Below are positions 35,664-43,894 of a stretch of 64,000 nucleotides of DNA, piece after piece. The number at the start of each line of letters is the position of its first letter. The first letter of the stretch is position 1. The notes under the pieces were generated by a model, which was not told the origin of the DNA, searched no databases, and worked only from the letters and a program-made list of their open reading frames with translations. The stretch is taken from positions 496,001 through 560,000 of the forward strand of contig NZ_JAGIPH010000003.1 of assembly GCF_017877135.1 (NCBI RefSeq), read 5' to 3'. Source of the stretch: Neorhizobium galegae. GTDB taxonomy: Bacteria; Pseudomonadota; Alphaproteobacteria; Rhizobiales; Rhizobiaceae. The position numbers and the translations under genes were made by a program.

Positions 35664-35900
35664 ACCGTGTGGCGCCGCAAGGGCGTGCGAAACTTGCGAC
35701 TTGACCGGATTTACAACGGCGGCCGGTCGGCTGGACATTTCTCTTCACCGTGATCTCAGGGGACGGCAGCTTGTCGCCGGATGGCGCATTCGCTAAGACC
35801 GCGTCGGAGTGCGGCAGGGCGTCGGGCGCACCACGCGCCGTGATGCCCCTGCCCGGCAATGGTCGGGCACATCCCGTGTCCCTGCAAGATTGGAAATCTT

Positions 35901-36146
35901 ATGAACACGCCCTGGAGCAAACCGGTTGCCATCCTGATCGGTGAACCGCCGGAAGAAACTCTCATCACCACCACCCAGGCTGCCGCCTGGGCCATGATCG
36001 AGGATTGGCCGGTTGAGGACGGGCCGGCGCTCGACCGCGCGCTCGCCGTCTGCGCAGCCGTGGACGCGCGCAAAAGCAAGCCGGAAGATGCCCGCCAGGC
36101 TTTTGTCGATGCAGCCGTTGAGGCCGGCATTCTGGTGCGCAGCTAA
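35901..36146 (+). CDS. DUF982 domain protein
   Basis: The 81-residue protein matches the DUF982 pattern of rhizobia: WSKPVAILIGEPPEETLITT, then AAAWAMIEDWPVEDGPAL with the conserved WP, a CAAVDARKSKPEDAR segment, and the closing FVDAAVEAGILV. I start it at 35901 (MNTPWSKPVA) with GGAAAT upstream; the frame is open to 35859 but the added residues do not fit. DUF982 proteins are numerous and mostly unstudied in Rhizobiaceae. It stands alone. Confidence 0.78.
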   Translation: MNTPWSKPVAILIGEPPEETLITTTQAAAWAMIEDWPVEDGPALDRALAVCAAVDARKSKPEDARQAFVDAAVEAGILVRS

Positions 36147-36316
36147 CCCATCAGCAAGGCGTGCCGGCCGTCGACTTGCTTGTCCAGCAGCTTCTGAAAC
36201 GGGTCGGTAGAAGTTGGAGATCGGCAAGCGATGCACACTACATGGCGCGCGTCAAAGAACATGTGGCCGCAACGCCAGAAGCCGTGTGGCACGGCCTCAT
36301 AAAGGCTCAAACCGGC

Positions 36317-36589
36317 TCAAACAGGCCAGTAGGCGTCATCGCGAAAATTGACCGGAATCTCGGGTGCGGTGAGCAAAGCCTCGACCACATAGCTGATCCG
36401 CAGCTTCAGGTCGCGGATCTCCTGCGGCATGCGGACACCGAGACCGAGCGAGCGCAGGCGATGCCCGTCATAGCCGCGTTCGCTGAGGCGCCGTGCGGCC
36501 TCGACGTAGACGTCTGCTACGGTCGGCGGCGCCAGTTCTTCAACCGGCTGGTACAACCCGCCCCTGATCAACCGCAATGTCGATGCCAT
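36317..36589 (-). CDS. Hypothetical protein, 90 residues
   Basis: The frame begins MASTLRLIRGGLYQPVEELA at 36589, with GGGGG six bases upstream. It has an early PPTVADVYVEAARRLSERGY segment and a leucine/arginine-rich helix (MPQEIRDLKLRISYVVEALL) near the C-terminus. There is no membrane segment or signal. I do not recognise the family. The opposite strand also has an open frame (36161-36709), but its composition looks like an antisense shadow. Confidence 0.5.
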   Translation of the reverse strand: MASTLRLIRGGLYQPVEELAPPTVADVYVEAARRLSERGYDGHRLRSLGLGVRMPQEIRDLKLRISYVVEALLTAPEIPVNFRDDAYWPV

Positions 36590-36836
36590 GCTTGCCCCCT
36601 GCAGTCCTTCGCTCTTTCTGACACCTGTGTGACCCGCCAAGCTTGCGGGAACCTGAACAGTGACACGTCTGGCGCGCCTACATGCGTCCATCATTACGAA
36701 AGAATGTGAGAATGGACCTATCCACCAAGCGTCGGACATGGATGGCCGATCGATCAAAATTCTGTTATGATAGCCTAGTCGAGCGCATTGAGGAGTGGGC
36801 TCGGCGCCTTGTCATTTCGGTTTGAGGAGACCGGCA

Positions 36837-36941
36837 ATGCATTATCTCACGCTCGTGACGGCCCTTAATCCCTATATTCTGGCCGTTCTCGCCCTGGTTC
36901 TGGCTTGCGGCGCCTATGATCGATGGCACAATTCACATTGA
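36837..36941 (+). CDS. Tiny one-helix membrane peptide
   Basis: A 34-residue frame (MHYLTLVTALNPYILAVLAL, then VLACGAYDRWHNSH) begins eight bases after a strong GAGGAG ribosome site. Most of it is one hydrophobic helix followed by a short polar tail. Single-helix peptides like this are common regulators or subunits of membrane complexes. Coding status is inferred from the ribosome site and composition only. Confidence 0.4.
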   Translation: MHYLTLVTALNPYILAVLALVLACGAYDRWHNSH

Positions 36942-37064
36942 TGCGGCTGGAAGCGGGATTGCATTCATCGGCTGCCGCTTGCAGCTGTTGAAGGCCGGTT
37001 TCCCTTCAAGCATCACGGGAATGCTGTTAAAGTCTCTCCGGTGAAATAATCCGGGAGCCTTCTC

Positions 37065-37706
37065 GTGCAGCAGACCATGACCTTTGACGATACATCCAGA
37101 TCGCTCAGCCAGACGCTCCGTGATCTGATCAGCGGTATCCGGGGCAAGACGGTCAGCCTGCGCGATCTGATGGACCAGGTGGGTGAACAGGGGCTGCTGC
37201 TGATCTGCGCCGTGGCGTCGCTGCCGTTCCTCATCCCGGTGTCCATTCCCGGCGTCAGCACCGTGTTCGGGGCGGCGATCATTCTGGTCAGCATCGCCAT
37301 CTGCCTCAACCGCATGCCCTGGCTGCCGGCCCGCATCCTGGACCGCAGGCTTGATTCGGCAAAGCTGGTTCCGGCGCTGGAAAAGGGCGCGCATCTGGTC
37401 GGCCGCGTGGATCGCTTTTTCAAGCCGCGCCTGGCGGCTCTGACTGCCGGGGGCGCCATTGGCCGCATCAACGCCCTTGCCATTACCTTTGGCGGCGTGC
37501 TGCTGATGTTTCCGCTCGGCCTCATCCCCTTTTCGAACACGCTGCCGGGCATTGCCATCCTGCTGCTGTCGACCGGCATGATGCAGCGGGATGGGCTGGT
37601 GGTGCTGGGCGGTTATCTGTTCCTGGCGATCACCACTGTTTATTTTGGCGCGTTGACCTTCATGGCCATTGCCGCCGGGAAAGGACTTGCCGGCACCTTT
37701 GCTTGA
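37065..37706 (+). CDS. ExoD family membrane protein
   Basis: The 213-residue protein fits the ExoD family, named for a Sinorhizobium gene affecting exopolysaccharide and alkali tolerance. Markers are SLRDLMDQVGEQGLLLICAV, ASLPFLIPVSIPGVSTVFGA and the later GRINALAITFGGVLLMFPLG, LIPFSNTLPGIAILLLSTGM. About four to five membrane helices are seen. I use the GTG at 37065 because GGGAG lies seven bases before it; an ATG at 37077 is the alternative. Its biochemical role is unknown. It is monocistronic and convergent with the next gene. Confidence 0.85.
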   Translation: MQQTMTFDDTSRSLSQTLRDLISGIRGKTVSLRDLMDQVGEQGLLLICAVASLPFLIPVSIPGVSTVFGAAIILVSIAICLNRMPWLPARILDRRLDSAKLVPALEKGAHLVGRVDRFFKPRLAALTAGGAIGRINALAITFGGVLLMFPLGLIPFSNTLPGIAILLLSTGMMQRDGLVVLGGYLFLAITTVYFGALTFMAIAAGKGLAGTFA

Positions 37707-37770
37707 TCGCACGATCTCGCGCGAAGACCGGAAGCCGCGGCGGCGGATACTGATAAACGGCCTGCCGTTG

Positions 37771-38064
37771 TTATGACTTCTGCCGCGCGGCGCGCTTGCG
37801 CCCCCACCAGAGGGTCAGGCGACGGCGCTTGCGGCGCACGTAAGGCAGATCGTGCGACAGGACCAGAAGCCCAAGCGGCAACATCCAGAAACCGAGAATC
37901 GGCAGAAAGCCCAGTGCACCGCCGCCAATCAGCGCCGTACCGACGCTGATGCGCCCAATGCGCGACCGCGGCATGGGAACGCGCACACGCCCCAGATGCA
38001 ACCGGCCACTGGCTGCGTCGAAGCCGAATTTCCCTGCCTTTTCCCTTTGGTCCACCTGTTTCAC
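37771..38064 (-). CDS. Small membrane protein with basic C-terminus
   Basis: The 97-residue product has a polar N-terminal part (MKQVDQREKAGKFGFDAASG), then RVRVPMPRSRIGRISVGTAL and two hydrophobic stretches (LIGGGALGFLPILGFWMLPL and LGLLVLSHDLP), and ends in a very basic tail (RRKRRRLTLWWGRKRAARQK). It appears to be a conserved rhizobial membrane protein, but I cannot assign a function. It is transcribed towards the exoD-like gene. Confidence 0.6.
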   Translation of the reverse strand: MKQVDQREKAGKFGFDAASGRLHLGRVRVPMPRSRIGRISVGTALIGGGALGFLPILGFWMLPLGLLVLSHDLPYVRRKRRRLTLWWGRKRAARQKS

Positions 38065-38151
38065 CTTCCAGCAGCATCGCCTGTTGTCGTTCGCCAGATG
38101 GGAAGGGAATGTGGATAAAGCAAGCGCGTGAAATTTTTTTGAAAAAACCGC

Positions 38152-38180
38152 TTGGCAAAACCGCCAAGCGTTTGTATTAC
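38152..38180 (+). promoter_or_regulatory. Promoter of tRNA-Asn
   Basis: TTGGCA (38152-38157), 17 bases and TATTAC (38175-38180) form a good housekeeping promoter. It lies 27 bases before the tRNA. A hairpin CTTGGC/GCCAAG overlaps the -35 box. Confidence 0.6.
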
Positions 38181-38207
38181 CCCGCTCACACCGCGGCGAC
38201 GCGATGT

Positions 38208-38282
38208 TCCCTGGTAGCTCAGCGGTAGAGCATTCGACTGTTAATCGACAGGTCGCCGGTTCGAATCCGGCCCGGGGAGCCA
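38208..38282 (+). tRNA. tRNA-Asn (GTT)
   Basis: The 75-base sequence folds as a tRNA: acceptor arms TCCCTGG and CCGGGGA, D arm AGCTC-AGCGGTA-GAGC, anticodon loop CTGTTAA with GTT at 38240-38242, and T arm GCCGGTTCGAATCCGGC. CCA is encoded at 38280-38282. Anticodon GTT reads asparagine codons. A terminator follows. Confidence 0.95.
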
Positions 38283-38311
38283 GTTTCTTCAGTCATTGAT
38301 TGATTATAGAT

Positions 38312-38343
38312 AAAAGCCGGTTCCTCTGTGAACCGGCTTTTTT
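38312..38343 (+). terminator. Terminator after tRNA-Asn
   Basis: AAAAGCCGGTTC and GAACCGGCTTTT pair perfectly over 12 bp around the loop CTCTGT and run into TTTTTT. It is a strong Rho-independent terminator. Confidence 0.92.
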
Positions 38344-38453
38344 CGTTGTTCTCGCAGATTTCGGCATCCGCTCGCCGGCCCTCTCCGCTACACCCCTCTC
38401 CTGCCCGCCTGGCCATCGAGGCGTTGCTTCATCAGCAAACCGTCAACAACCCC

Positions 38454-38482
38454 TTGACGTGAGTCGCAAACAGAATTAGAAC
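38454..38482 (+). promoter_or_regulatory. Promoter of the 57-residue ORF
   Basis: TTGACG (38454-38459), 17 bases and TAGAAC (38477-38482) form a plausible promoter. The expected start point near 38489 gives a leader of about 22 bases before the ATG at 38511. Confidence 0.5.
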
Positions 38483-38510
38483 AAAAAGAGAACGAATACG
38501 GAGATGCCTT

Positions 38511-38684
38511 ATGACAAGCGCAGAACAGGCCGTACAGAATGCTCTGGCCGCCGTTGCCGCCTCCCGCGCCCTGCGGGAAAAAGCGGCTGAAGAACGCCGC
38601 AACACATTTCAGCGAATCCAGATTGCCAGCCAGAAGCCTCTTTACGTCCCGAAAGGCGTGCAGATGCCCTTGCGCTTCAGCTGA
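38511..38684 (+). CDS. Small helical hypothetical protein
   Basis: This 57-residue frame begins MTSAEQAVQNALAAVAASRA and continues LREKAAEERRNTFQRIQIAS, ending QKPLYVPKGVQMPLRFS. The first 40 residues should form one long alanine-rich amphipathic helix. GGAG lies eight bases before the ATG and a promoter lies upstream, so it is probably real. The family is not recognised. Confidence 0.5.
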   Translation: MTSAEQAVQNALAAVAASRALREKAAEERRNTFQRIQIASQKPLYVPKGVQMPLRFS

Positions 38685-38807
38685 CCGTCGAGCCCGGTTT
38701 CAGGCTGAGCCGCACCAAACAGTTAAAAATTCGGAACCACTCCTGTTTTCATCGGTTCTATCCACGGCACAATCGGAATGCCTGAACGAAAAACAGGAGT
38801 AACACTC

Positions 38808-39107
38808 ATGATCAAGACACTGATGACCGTCTCCATCCTCTCGCTTGGCCTTGCAGGTGGCGCTGTCGCACAGACCTCGATGAGCGGGAGTTCCTCGGCT
38901 GGCTCCGACACGGGCTATGGCGTATCGACCAATTCCGGCTACGGCACGACGTCCGGTGCGGGCACGGTTGATCCGACGATGACCTACAGCACGACCCCGC
39001 CGGCGCACAGCGGCACGTCCCTGTCTCTGCAGGGCAATTGCAGCGCACCGGTTCCGGCCGATCAGGTCGAAGCCTCCAAGAGCCCGGTGTCGCGCACGCA
39101 GTGCTGA
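38808..39107 (+). CDS. Secreted serine/glycine-rich protein
   Basis: The 99-residue product has a clear signal peptide (MIKTLMTVSILSLGLAGGAV, cut near AQTSM). The mature part is low-complexity and rich in Ser, Gly and Thr (SGSSSAGSDTGYGVSTNSGY) with two cysteines near the C-terminus (GNCSAP and the final TQC) that could form one disulfide. The start at 38808 follows AGGAG. Nothing indicates an enzyme; a periplasmic or surface role is likely but unknown. It has its own terminator. Confidence 0.65.
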   Translation: MIKTLMTVSILSLGLAGGAVAQTSMSGSSSAGSDTGYGVSTNSGYGTTSGAGTVDPTMTYSTTPPAHSGTSLSLQGNCSAPVPADQVEASKSPVSRTQC

Positions 39108-39144
39108 CACCGGCCACCGACACAGGGTCGGTAGCGATCTATCG

Positions 39145-39175
39145 AAAGGGGTGGCTGAAGGCCGCCCCTTTTTTT
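39145..39175 (+). terminator. Terminator after the secreted protein gene
   Basis: AAAGGGGTGGC and GCCGCCCCTTT pair over 11 bp with one G-T pair around TGAAG and end in a run of seven or more T. Confidence 0.88.
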
Positions 39176-39351
39176 CGCCGTCTGACGGGCACCGACCGGC
39201 AGAGCCGGGTTGCAACGGCACCTTTAAGCGGCTGAAACAATCCGAACGGTTTTTGCACGCGCAGGTGTGGATGCAGAACGTATTTCCTTGCCGAGCGCCC
39301 CTCAACGTCGGAAAAGCATTTCAGCCAATATTTGCAAGGTAGGGCATCCCC

Positions 39352-40389
39352 ATGACCATCAATCCGTCCGTGCTGAGTGTGATCGGCAATACGCCTCTGA
39401 TCCGCCTCAAAGGCCCGTCCGAGCTGACGGGCTGCGAAATTCTCGGCAAGGCAGAATTTCTCAATCCCGGCCAGTCCGTAAAAGACCGCGCCGCCCTCTA
39501 CATCATCCGGGATGCGGAAAAGAAGGGCCTGCTGCGGCCGGGCGGGGTGATCGTCGAAGGCACGGCCGGCAACACCGGTATCGGCCTGACACTGGTCGCC
39601 AAGGCGCTCGGCTATCGCACCGTGATCGTCATTCCGGAAACACAGAGCCAGGAAAAGAAGGATGCGCTGCGGCTTCTCGGGGCCGAGCTGGTCGAAGTGC
39701 CGGCCGTGCCCTACAAGAACCCCAACAATTACGTCAAACTGTCCGGGCGCCTTGCCGAGGAACTGGCAAAGACGGAACCGAATGGCGCGATCTGGGCCAA
39801 TCAGTTCGACAATATCGCCAACCGGCAGGCGCACATCGAAACGACGGCCGAAGAAATCTGGGCGCAGACCGACGGCAAGGTGGATGGCTTCATCTGTGCC
39901 GTTGGTTCCGGCGGAACCCTTGCCGGCACCGGCATGGGCCTGAAGGCGAAGAACCCCGCCATAAAGATCGGCCTTGCCGATCCGGAAGGGGCGGCCCTTT
40001 ATGAATTCTACACCCATGGCGAACTGAAATCGGAGGGGTCTTCGATCACCGAAGGCATCGGCCAGGGCCGGATTACCGCGAATCTCGAGGATTTTACGCC
40101 CGACTACGCCTATCGCATCACTGATGCCGAAGCCTTGCCGACGGTGTTCGATCTGGTGGAAGAAGAGGGACTTTGCCTCGGCGGTTCCTCCGGCATCAAC
40201 ATTGCCGGCGCCATTCGGCTGGCCCGGGATCTCGGCCCCGGCCGCACGATCGTGACGATCCTGTGCGACTATGGGAACCGCTACCAGTCCAAGCTGTTCA
40301 ATCCGGACTTCCTCTCCTCGAAGGGTTTGCCGATCCCGCAATGGCTGGTAGAGAAACGGGATATTGTCATTCCCTTCCAGCAAGCCTGA
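39352..40389 (+). CDS. cysK: Cysteine synthase (O-acetylserine sulfhydrylase family)
   Basis: This PLP enzyme joins O-acetylserine and sulfide to give cysteine. The 345-residue product has SVIGNTPLIRLKGPSELTGC at the N-terminus, the PLP lysine in NPGQSVKDRAAL near residue 44, the substrate loop EGTAGNTGIGLTL, and the PLP phosphate loop VGSGGTLAGTGMG near 185. It is longer than classic CysK (about 320) because of a C-terminal tail ending QWLVEKRDIVIPFQQA. Its next neighbours on the strand are alaX (8 bases) and sseA, forming a cysteine-related cluster. Confidence 0.92.
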   Translation: MTINPSVLSVIGNTPLIRLKGPSELTGCEILGKAEFLNPGQSVKDRAALYIIRDAEKKGLLRPGGVIVEGTAGNTGIGLTLVAKALGYRTVIVIPETQSQEKKDALRLLGAELVEVPAVPYKNPNNYVKLSGRLAEELAKTEPNGAIWANQFDNIANRQAHIETTAEEIWAQTDGKVDGFICAVGSGGTLAGTGMGLKAKNPAIKIGLADPEGAALYEFYTHGELKSEGSSITEGIGQGRITANLEDFTPDYAYRITDAEALPTVFDLVEEEGLCLGGSSGINIAGAIRLARDLGPGRTIVTILCDYGNRYQSKLFNPDFLSSKGLPIPQWLVEKRDIVIPFQQA

Positions 40390-40397
40390 GGATCTCC

Positions 40398-41138
40398 ATG
40401 CCGACGAAAGCCCTCTACCGTGACGATTTCTATCTTTCCACGGCAGAGGGCACGGTGACAGCCGTCCACGAGGATGGCGCCATCGAGCTGGACCAGACCT
40501 GTTTTTACGCAACCTCCGGCGGCCAGCCGGGGGATACCGGATTTCTGGAGCGCGCCGACGGCTCCAAGATCCTGCTCGGCCCGACACGGCATGGCGCGAC
40601 GAAAGACATCATCCTTCATGTGCCGCTTGACGGCCAGAGCGCGCCTCAGCTCGGTGAAAAGCTTGTCCTGCATGTCGATTGGCCGCGGCGCTACAAGCTG
40701 ATGCGCATGCACACCGCCTGCCACCTGCTCTCCGTCGTCTGCCCCTTCCCCATTACCGGTGCGGCCGTCGGCGAAGACGAATCGCGTGTCGATTTCGACA
40801 TGGGCGATACGGTGAACAAGGACGAGGTGACGGCCAAACTGATGAGCCTCGTCTCCGAGAACCATCCGGTCTTCCTGCAATGGATTACCGACGAGGAACT
40901 GGCAGCTAATCCGGATATCGTCAAATCGAAGAACGTTCGCCCGCCGGTCGGTCTCGGCCGGGTGAGCCTCGTGTGCATCGGCGAAAATTCCGCCGTTGAC
41001 AGCCAACCCTGCGGCGGCACACATGTGTCCGAAACACAGGAGGTCGGGGCGGTTTACATTGCCCGGATCGAGAAGAAGGGCAAGGAAAACCGCCGGCTGC
41101 GCATCCGCTTCGGGACACCGGACAGCGAAAGCGCTTGA
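40398..41138 (+). CDS. Alanyl-tRNA editing protein, AlaX type
   Basis: AlaX proteins remove serine or glycine wrongly attached to tRNA-Ala. The 246-residue product starts at 40398 (MPTKALYRDDFYLSTAEGTV). The zinc-binding editing motifs are present: RMHTACHLLS near residue 100 (the HxxxH pair) and CGGTHVSETQEVG near 205, with TSGGQPGDTG early in the chain. It lies 8 bases after cysK, so the two should be co-transcribed. The longer frame from 40173 is a cysK shadow. Linking editing with cysteine synthesis may relate to serine or cysteine mischarging, which is inference. Confidence 0.9.
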   Translation: MPTKALYRDDFYLSTAEGTVTAVHEDGAIELDQTCFYATSGGQPGDTGFLERADGSKILLGPTRHGATKDIILHVPLDGQSAPQLGEKLVLHVDWPRRYKLMRMHTACHLLSVVCPFPITGAAVGEDESRVDFDMGDTVNKDEVTAKLMSLVSENHPVFLQWITDEELAANPDIVKSKNVRPPVGLGRVSLVCIGENSAVDSQPCGGTHVSETQEVGAVYIARIEKKGKENRRLRIRFGTPDSESA

Positions 41139-41215
41139 AACCGCCGTTGCGGCGCCTTGCTCCAACACACCATCGGGGCGCGTCAAAAGCCGCCGACTAT
41201 CGAGGAGAGAACACC

Positions 41216-42637
41216 ATGAGCACGGGTCAAAGCCGCTTCGTCGTTTCCGCTGAATGGGTGGAAAGCCAGCTTGCGGACCCGGGTTTTCGCGTGGTGGACG
41301 CCTCCTGGTATCTGCCGGCACAGGGGCGCAACGGCGCGCTTGAATATGCAGCCGGCCATATTCCGGGCGCCGTATTCTTCGATCAGGATGCCATTGCCGA
41401 TCACACCACCGGCCTGCCGCATTCGCTTCCCTCGCCGGAGTTTTTCGCAACCGAAGTCGGCAAACTCGGCATCAGCGAGCATGACATCATCGTCGTCTAC
41501 GACGGTCCCGGCTTTTTCTCGGCGCCGCGCGTCTGGTGGATGCTGCGGGTCATGGGGGCTGAACACGTCTATGTGCTGGATGGCGGGCTGGATGGCTGGA
41601 AGGCGAGCGGCCGTCCGCTCGAGACGGAACTCCCCGAGCCTGAACCTGCCATCTTCACGCCGCGCCTCAGCGCCCGCCGCATCACCAGCCTCACCGAGAT
41701 GCGCGCCGTGGTGGACAGCGGCTCGGCGCAGGTCGTGGATGCGCGCGGTCCCGGCCGCTTTACCGGTGACGAGGCCGAACCGCGCGCCGGCATGCGGTCG
41801 GGTCACATGCCCGGCGCGCGCAGCCTTCCCGCCGCAAGCCTGTCGGAGGGCGGCCACCTGAAAAGCCTCGACACGCTGAAGACGATGATGACCGAAGCCG
41901 GCATCGACCTGTCGCGCCCGGTCGTCACTAGCTGCGGCTCCGGCGTCACGGCCGCGGTGGTAACGCTCGCGCTCGAATCCCTCGGCCACACCAGCAATTC
42001 GCTTTATGACGGCTCCTGGTCGGAATGGGGCGGACGCTCCGATACGCCGGTCGTCACCGGCCCGGCCGAGCCGCTGGAGCCCGTGCCCCACGGCCCGCTC
42101 AAGGCGCATGTGACGCGTCTGGAAATGACGGCACCGCCGCGCCAGAGCCTTGCCGTGCCGGTCAATCTCCATACCGCACTCATGAGTGCCCAAAACATTC
42201 CGCTGCATTATTATCGGTATCTCTACCGGCAGGTCGGCAAGCGGTGGCACTGGTACAACCGCCTGCGCCTCAGCGACGAGGAGCTGTCGGCGATCCTCAC
42301 CGACGAACGGGTGTCGGTCACCATCCTTTACGTGAACGCAGCGCCGGCTGGCTTCTTCGAACTCAATCACGTGAATGAAGACGTGGTGGAGCTCAGCTAT
42401 TTCGGCCTCTTCGAACATGCGCTCGGCCTTGGCATCGGCAAATGGTTCCTGCTGCAGGCGCTCTATGCCGCCTGGCAGTTCAATCCGAAGACGGTGACGG
42501 TGACCACCAACACGCTGGATCACCCGCGCGCCCTGCCGCTCTACCAGATGATGGGATTTGCCCCTGTCGGCACCTACGAGGCGTGGGTTGAGCCCATGTC
42601 GGATGCCGAGCTTCTGGCGCTGGCCAAGCGCGACTGA
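41216..42637 (+). CDS. sseA: Fusion of 3-mercaptopyruvate sulfurtransferase (SseA) and GNAT acetyltransferase
   Basis: The first 285 residues are a two-domain rhodanese of the mercaptopyruvate sulfurtransferase kind: SAEWVESQLADPGFRVVDAS, HIPGAVFFDQDAI, and the active-site loop VTSCGSGVTAAVV with its cysteine near residue 240. After a short linker (PAEPLEPVPHGPLKAHVTRL) comes a GNAT-type domain of about 150 residues, with VTILYVNAAPAGFFELNHVN, the acetyl-CoA loop LFEHALGLGIGKWFLLQALY and NTLDHPRALPLYQMMGFAPV. The start at 41216 follows GAGGAG. Both halves look intact and there is no stop between them. Cytoplasmic; the GNAT substrate is unknown. Confidence 0.88.
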   Translation: MSTGQSRFVVSAEWVESQLADPGFRVVDASWYLPAQGRNGALEYAAGHIPGAVFFDQDAIADHTTGLPHSLPSPEFFATEVGKLGISEHDIIVVYDGPGFFSAPRVWWMLRVMGAEHVYVLDGGLDGWKASGRPLETELPEPEPAIFTPRLSARRITSLTEMRAVVDSGSAQVVDARGPGRFTGDEAEPRAGMRSGHMPGARSLPAASLSEGGHLKSLDTLKTMMTEAGIDLSRPVVTSCGSGVTAAVVTLALESLGHTSNSLYDGSWSEWGGRSDTPVVTGPAEPLEPVPHGPLKAHVTRLEMTAPPRQSLAVPVNLHTALMSAQNIPLHYYRYLYRQVGKRWHWYNRLRLSDEELSAILTDERVSVTILYVNAAPAGFFELNHVNEDVVELSYFGLFEHALGLGIGKWFLLQALYAAWQFNPKTVTVTTNTLDHPRALPLYQMMGFAPVGTYEAWVEPMSDAELLALAKRD

Positions 42638-42724
42638 CCTTTTCCGCGTAACGCGCAGGAATCGGGTGGCGGCAACGCCGCCCGGTCCGCATGGTCGCAA
42701 GCATCGCAACAGAGGGATGCCGCC

Positions 42725-43195
42725 ATGCCAAACATCCAGTTCACCGCCATGCCCACGACAGTGGCCGATACCTTCCGCAAGGGCGGCGTCGACGCCTATG
42801 GAAACGTGCCCGAGCGCATGATCGCGCCCGGCGGCGGCATGCCTTGTCGCCATTGCCTCGACATGATCGCTGAAGGCGAGGAGATGCTGGTGCTTGCATA
42901 CCGTCCCTTCGAGGCGCTGCAGCCCTATGCCGAAACCGGTCCGATCTTTCTGCATGGCCGCGACTGCCCGCGTTACGAGGCGGTGGAAATCCTGCCGCCG
43001 ATGCTGAGCAGCCCGGATTACATCGTGCGCGGCTATGGGCAAAACGACCGCATCGTCTACGGCACCGGCGCTGTGACCGCGACGGAAGCGATTGCGGCGC
43101 GGGCCGATGCGCTTCTTCAGCGCCCCGAGATCGCCTATGTGCATATCCGCTCGGCGCGCAACAACTGCTATCAATGCCGGGTGGACCGGGCCTGA
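42725..43195 (+). CDS. DUF1203 family protein
   Basis: The 156-residue protein fits the DUF1203 family. It has RMIAPGGGMPCRHCLDMIAE with a CxxC-like pair near residue 41, LVLAYRPFEALQPYAETGPI, FLHGRDCPRY, and ends in HIRSARNNCYQCRVDRA. The conserved cysteines and histidines suggest metal binding, but no activity is established. The start follows GAGGGATGCC. It is downstream of the SseA-GNAT gene on the same strand. Confidence 0.85.
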   Translation: MPNIQFTAMPTTVADTFRKGGVDAYGNVPERMIAPGGGMPCRHCLDMIAEGEEMLVLAYRPFEALQPYAETGPIFLHGRDCPRYEAVEILPPMLSSPDYIVRGYGQNDRIVYGTGAVTATEAIAARADALLQRPEIAYVHIRSARNNCYQCRVDRA

Positions 43196-43222
43196 CGCGG
43201 CCCGGCTCAAGTCGAGGCGGGG

Positions 43223-43894
43223 TCAGTCGCGGGACGCGTCCGCCTGCAGATCCTCGGCCATCTGCAAAAGCGCCTTCACGATGGTGCCTGCGCTGCGTTC
43301 ATCCTCGCTCAGGCGCCGCGCGATGACCTCGCGCAGATTGAGGAGGGCGGCATCGACACTGCGGGGCAGATCCGGCCCCTGATCCTCGCGCCGGCCTCGA
43401 CCGGCCTCGCGACGCTGGCGGATGCGTTCTGCCACCATCGAGAGGCGCTCCAGAATGGCGCTCGCCAGTCCGCGATTGCTGTCGAGATGCGCGCGGCCCT
43501 CGTCGGTGATGGAATAGCGCTTCTTGTTGCCATCCATTTCGGCAGAAACATAGCCCGCTTCTTCCAGATAGGTCAGCGTCGGATAGATGACGCCTGGGCT
43601 CGGCGCATAAAAGCCATAGGTCAGTTCCTCCACATGGCGGATGATCTCATAGCCGTGGCGCGGCTCCTTTTCGATGAGCGCCAGCACCAGAAGGCGCAGA
43701 TCGCCCTGCAGCAGGAAGCGACCGATGCGGCTGTCGCCGCCATCGTCCTGCCCGCCATCGTCGGGGCCTCGCCCCCGCCCGCCCCGGCCGAAGCCGCGAC
43801 CGAAACCATCGCCACGCATGGCAAACAGGCCTTCCAGTTCCATGCGCATCCGGTTGCCGCGGTGATGACCGCCGTCACATCTGTGTCCAAACAT
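43223..43894 (-). CDS. PadR family transcriptional regulator, YqjI-like
   Basis: The 223-residue repressor has an unusual N-terminus (MFGHRCDGGHHRGNRMRMEL followed by a Gly/Arg-rich run GFGRGFGRGGRGRGPDDGG). After that comes the PadR winged helix: LLVLALIEKEPRHGYEIIRH, EELTYGFYAPSPGVIYPTLT and EEAGYVSAEMDGNKKRYSIT. E. coli YqjI, which responds to nickel, has the same plan with a metal-binding N-terminal extension. The start follows GAGG. Three copies of a TATCTAAGATA-like motif lie upstream, which fits autoregulation. The inducer is not known. Confidence 0.88.
   Translation of the reverse strand: MFGHRCDGGHHRGNRMRMELEGLFAMRGDGFGRGFGRGGRGRGPDDGGQDDGGDSRIGRFLLQGDLRLLVLALIEKEPRHGYEIIRHVEELTYGFYAPSPGVIYPTLTYLEEAGYVSAEMDGNKKRYSITDEGRAHLDSNRGLASAILERLSMVAERIRQRREAGRGRREDQGPDLPRSVDAALLNLREVIARRLSEDERSAGTIVKALLQMAEDLQADASRD

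Noticed and set aside
38208..39107. Genomic island inserted at tRNA-Asn
   Set aside because: The small genes after the tRNA prompted the idea, but no integrase and no repeated tRNA 3' end are seen in the next 3 kb.
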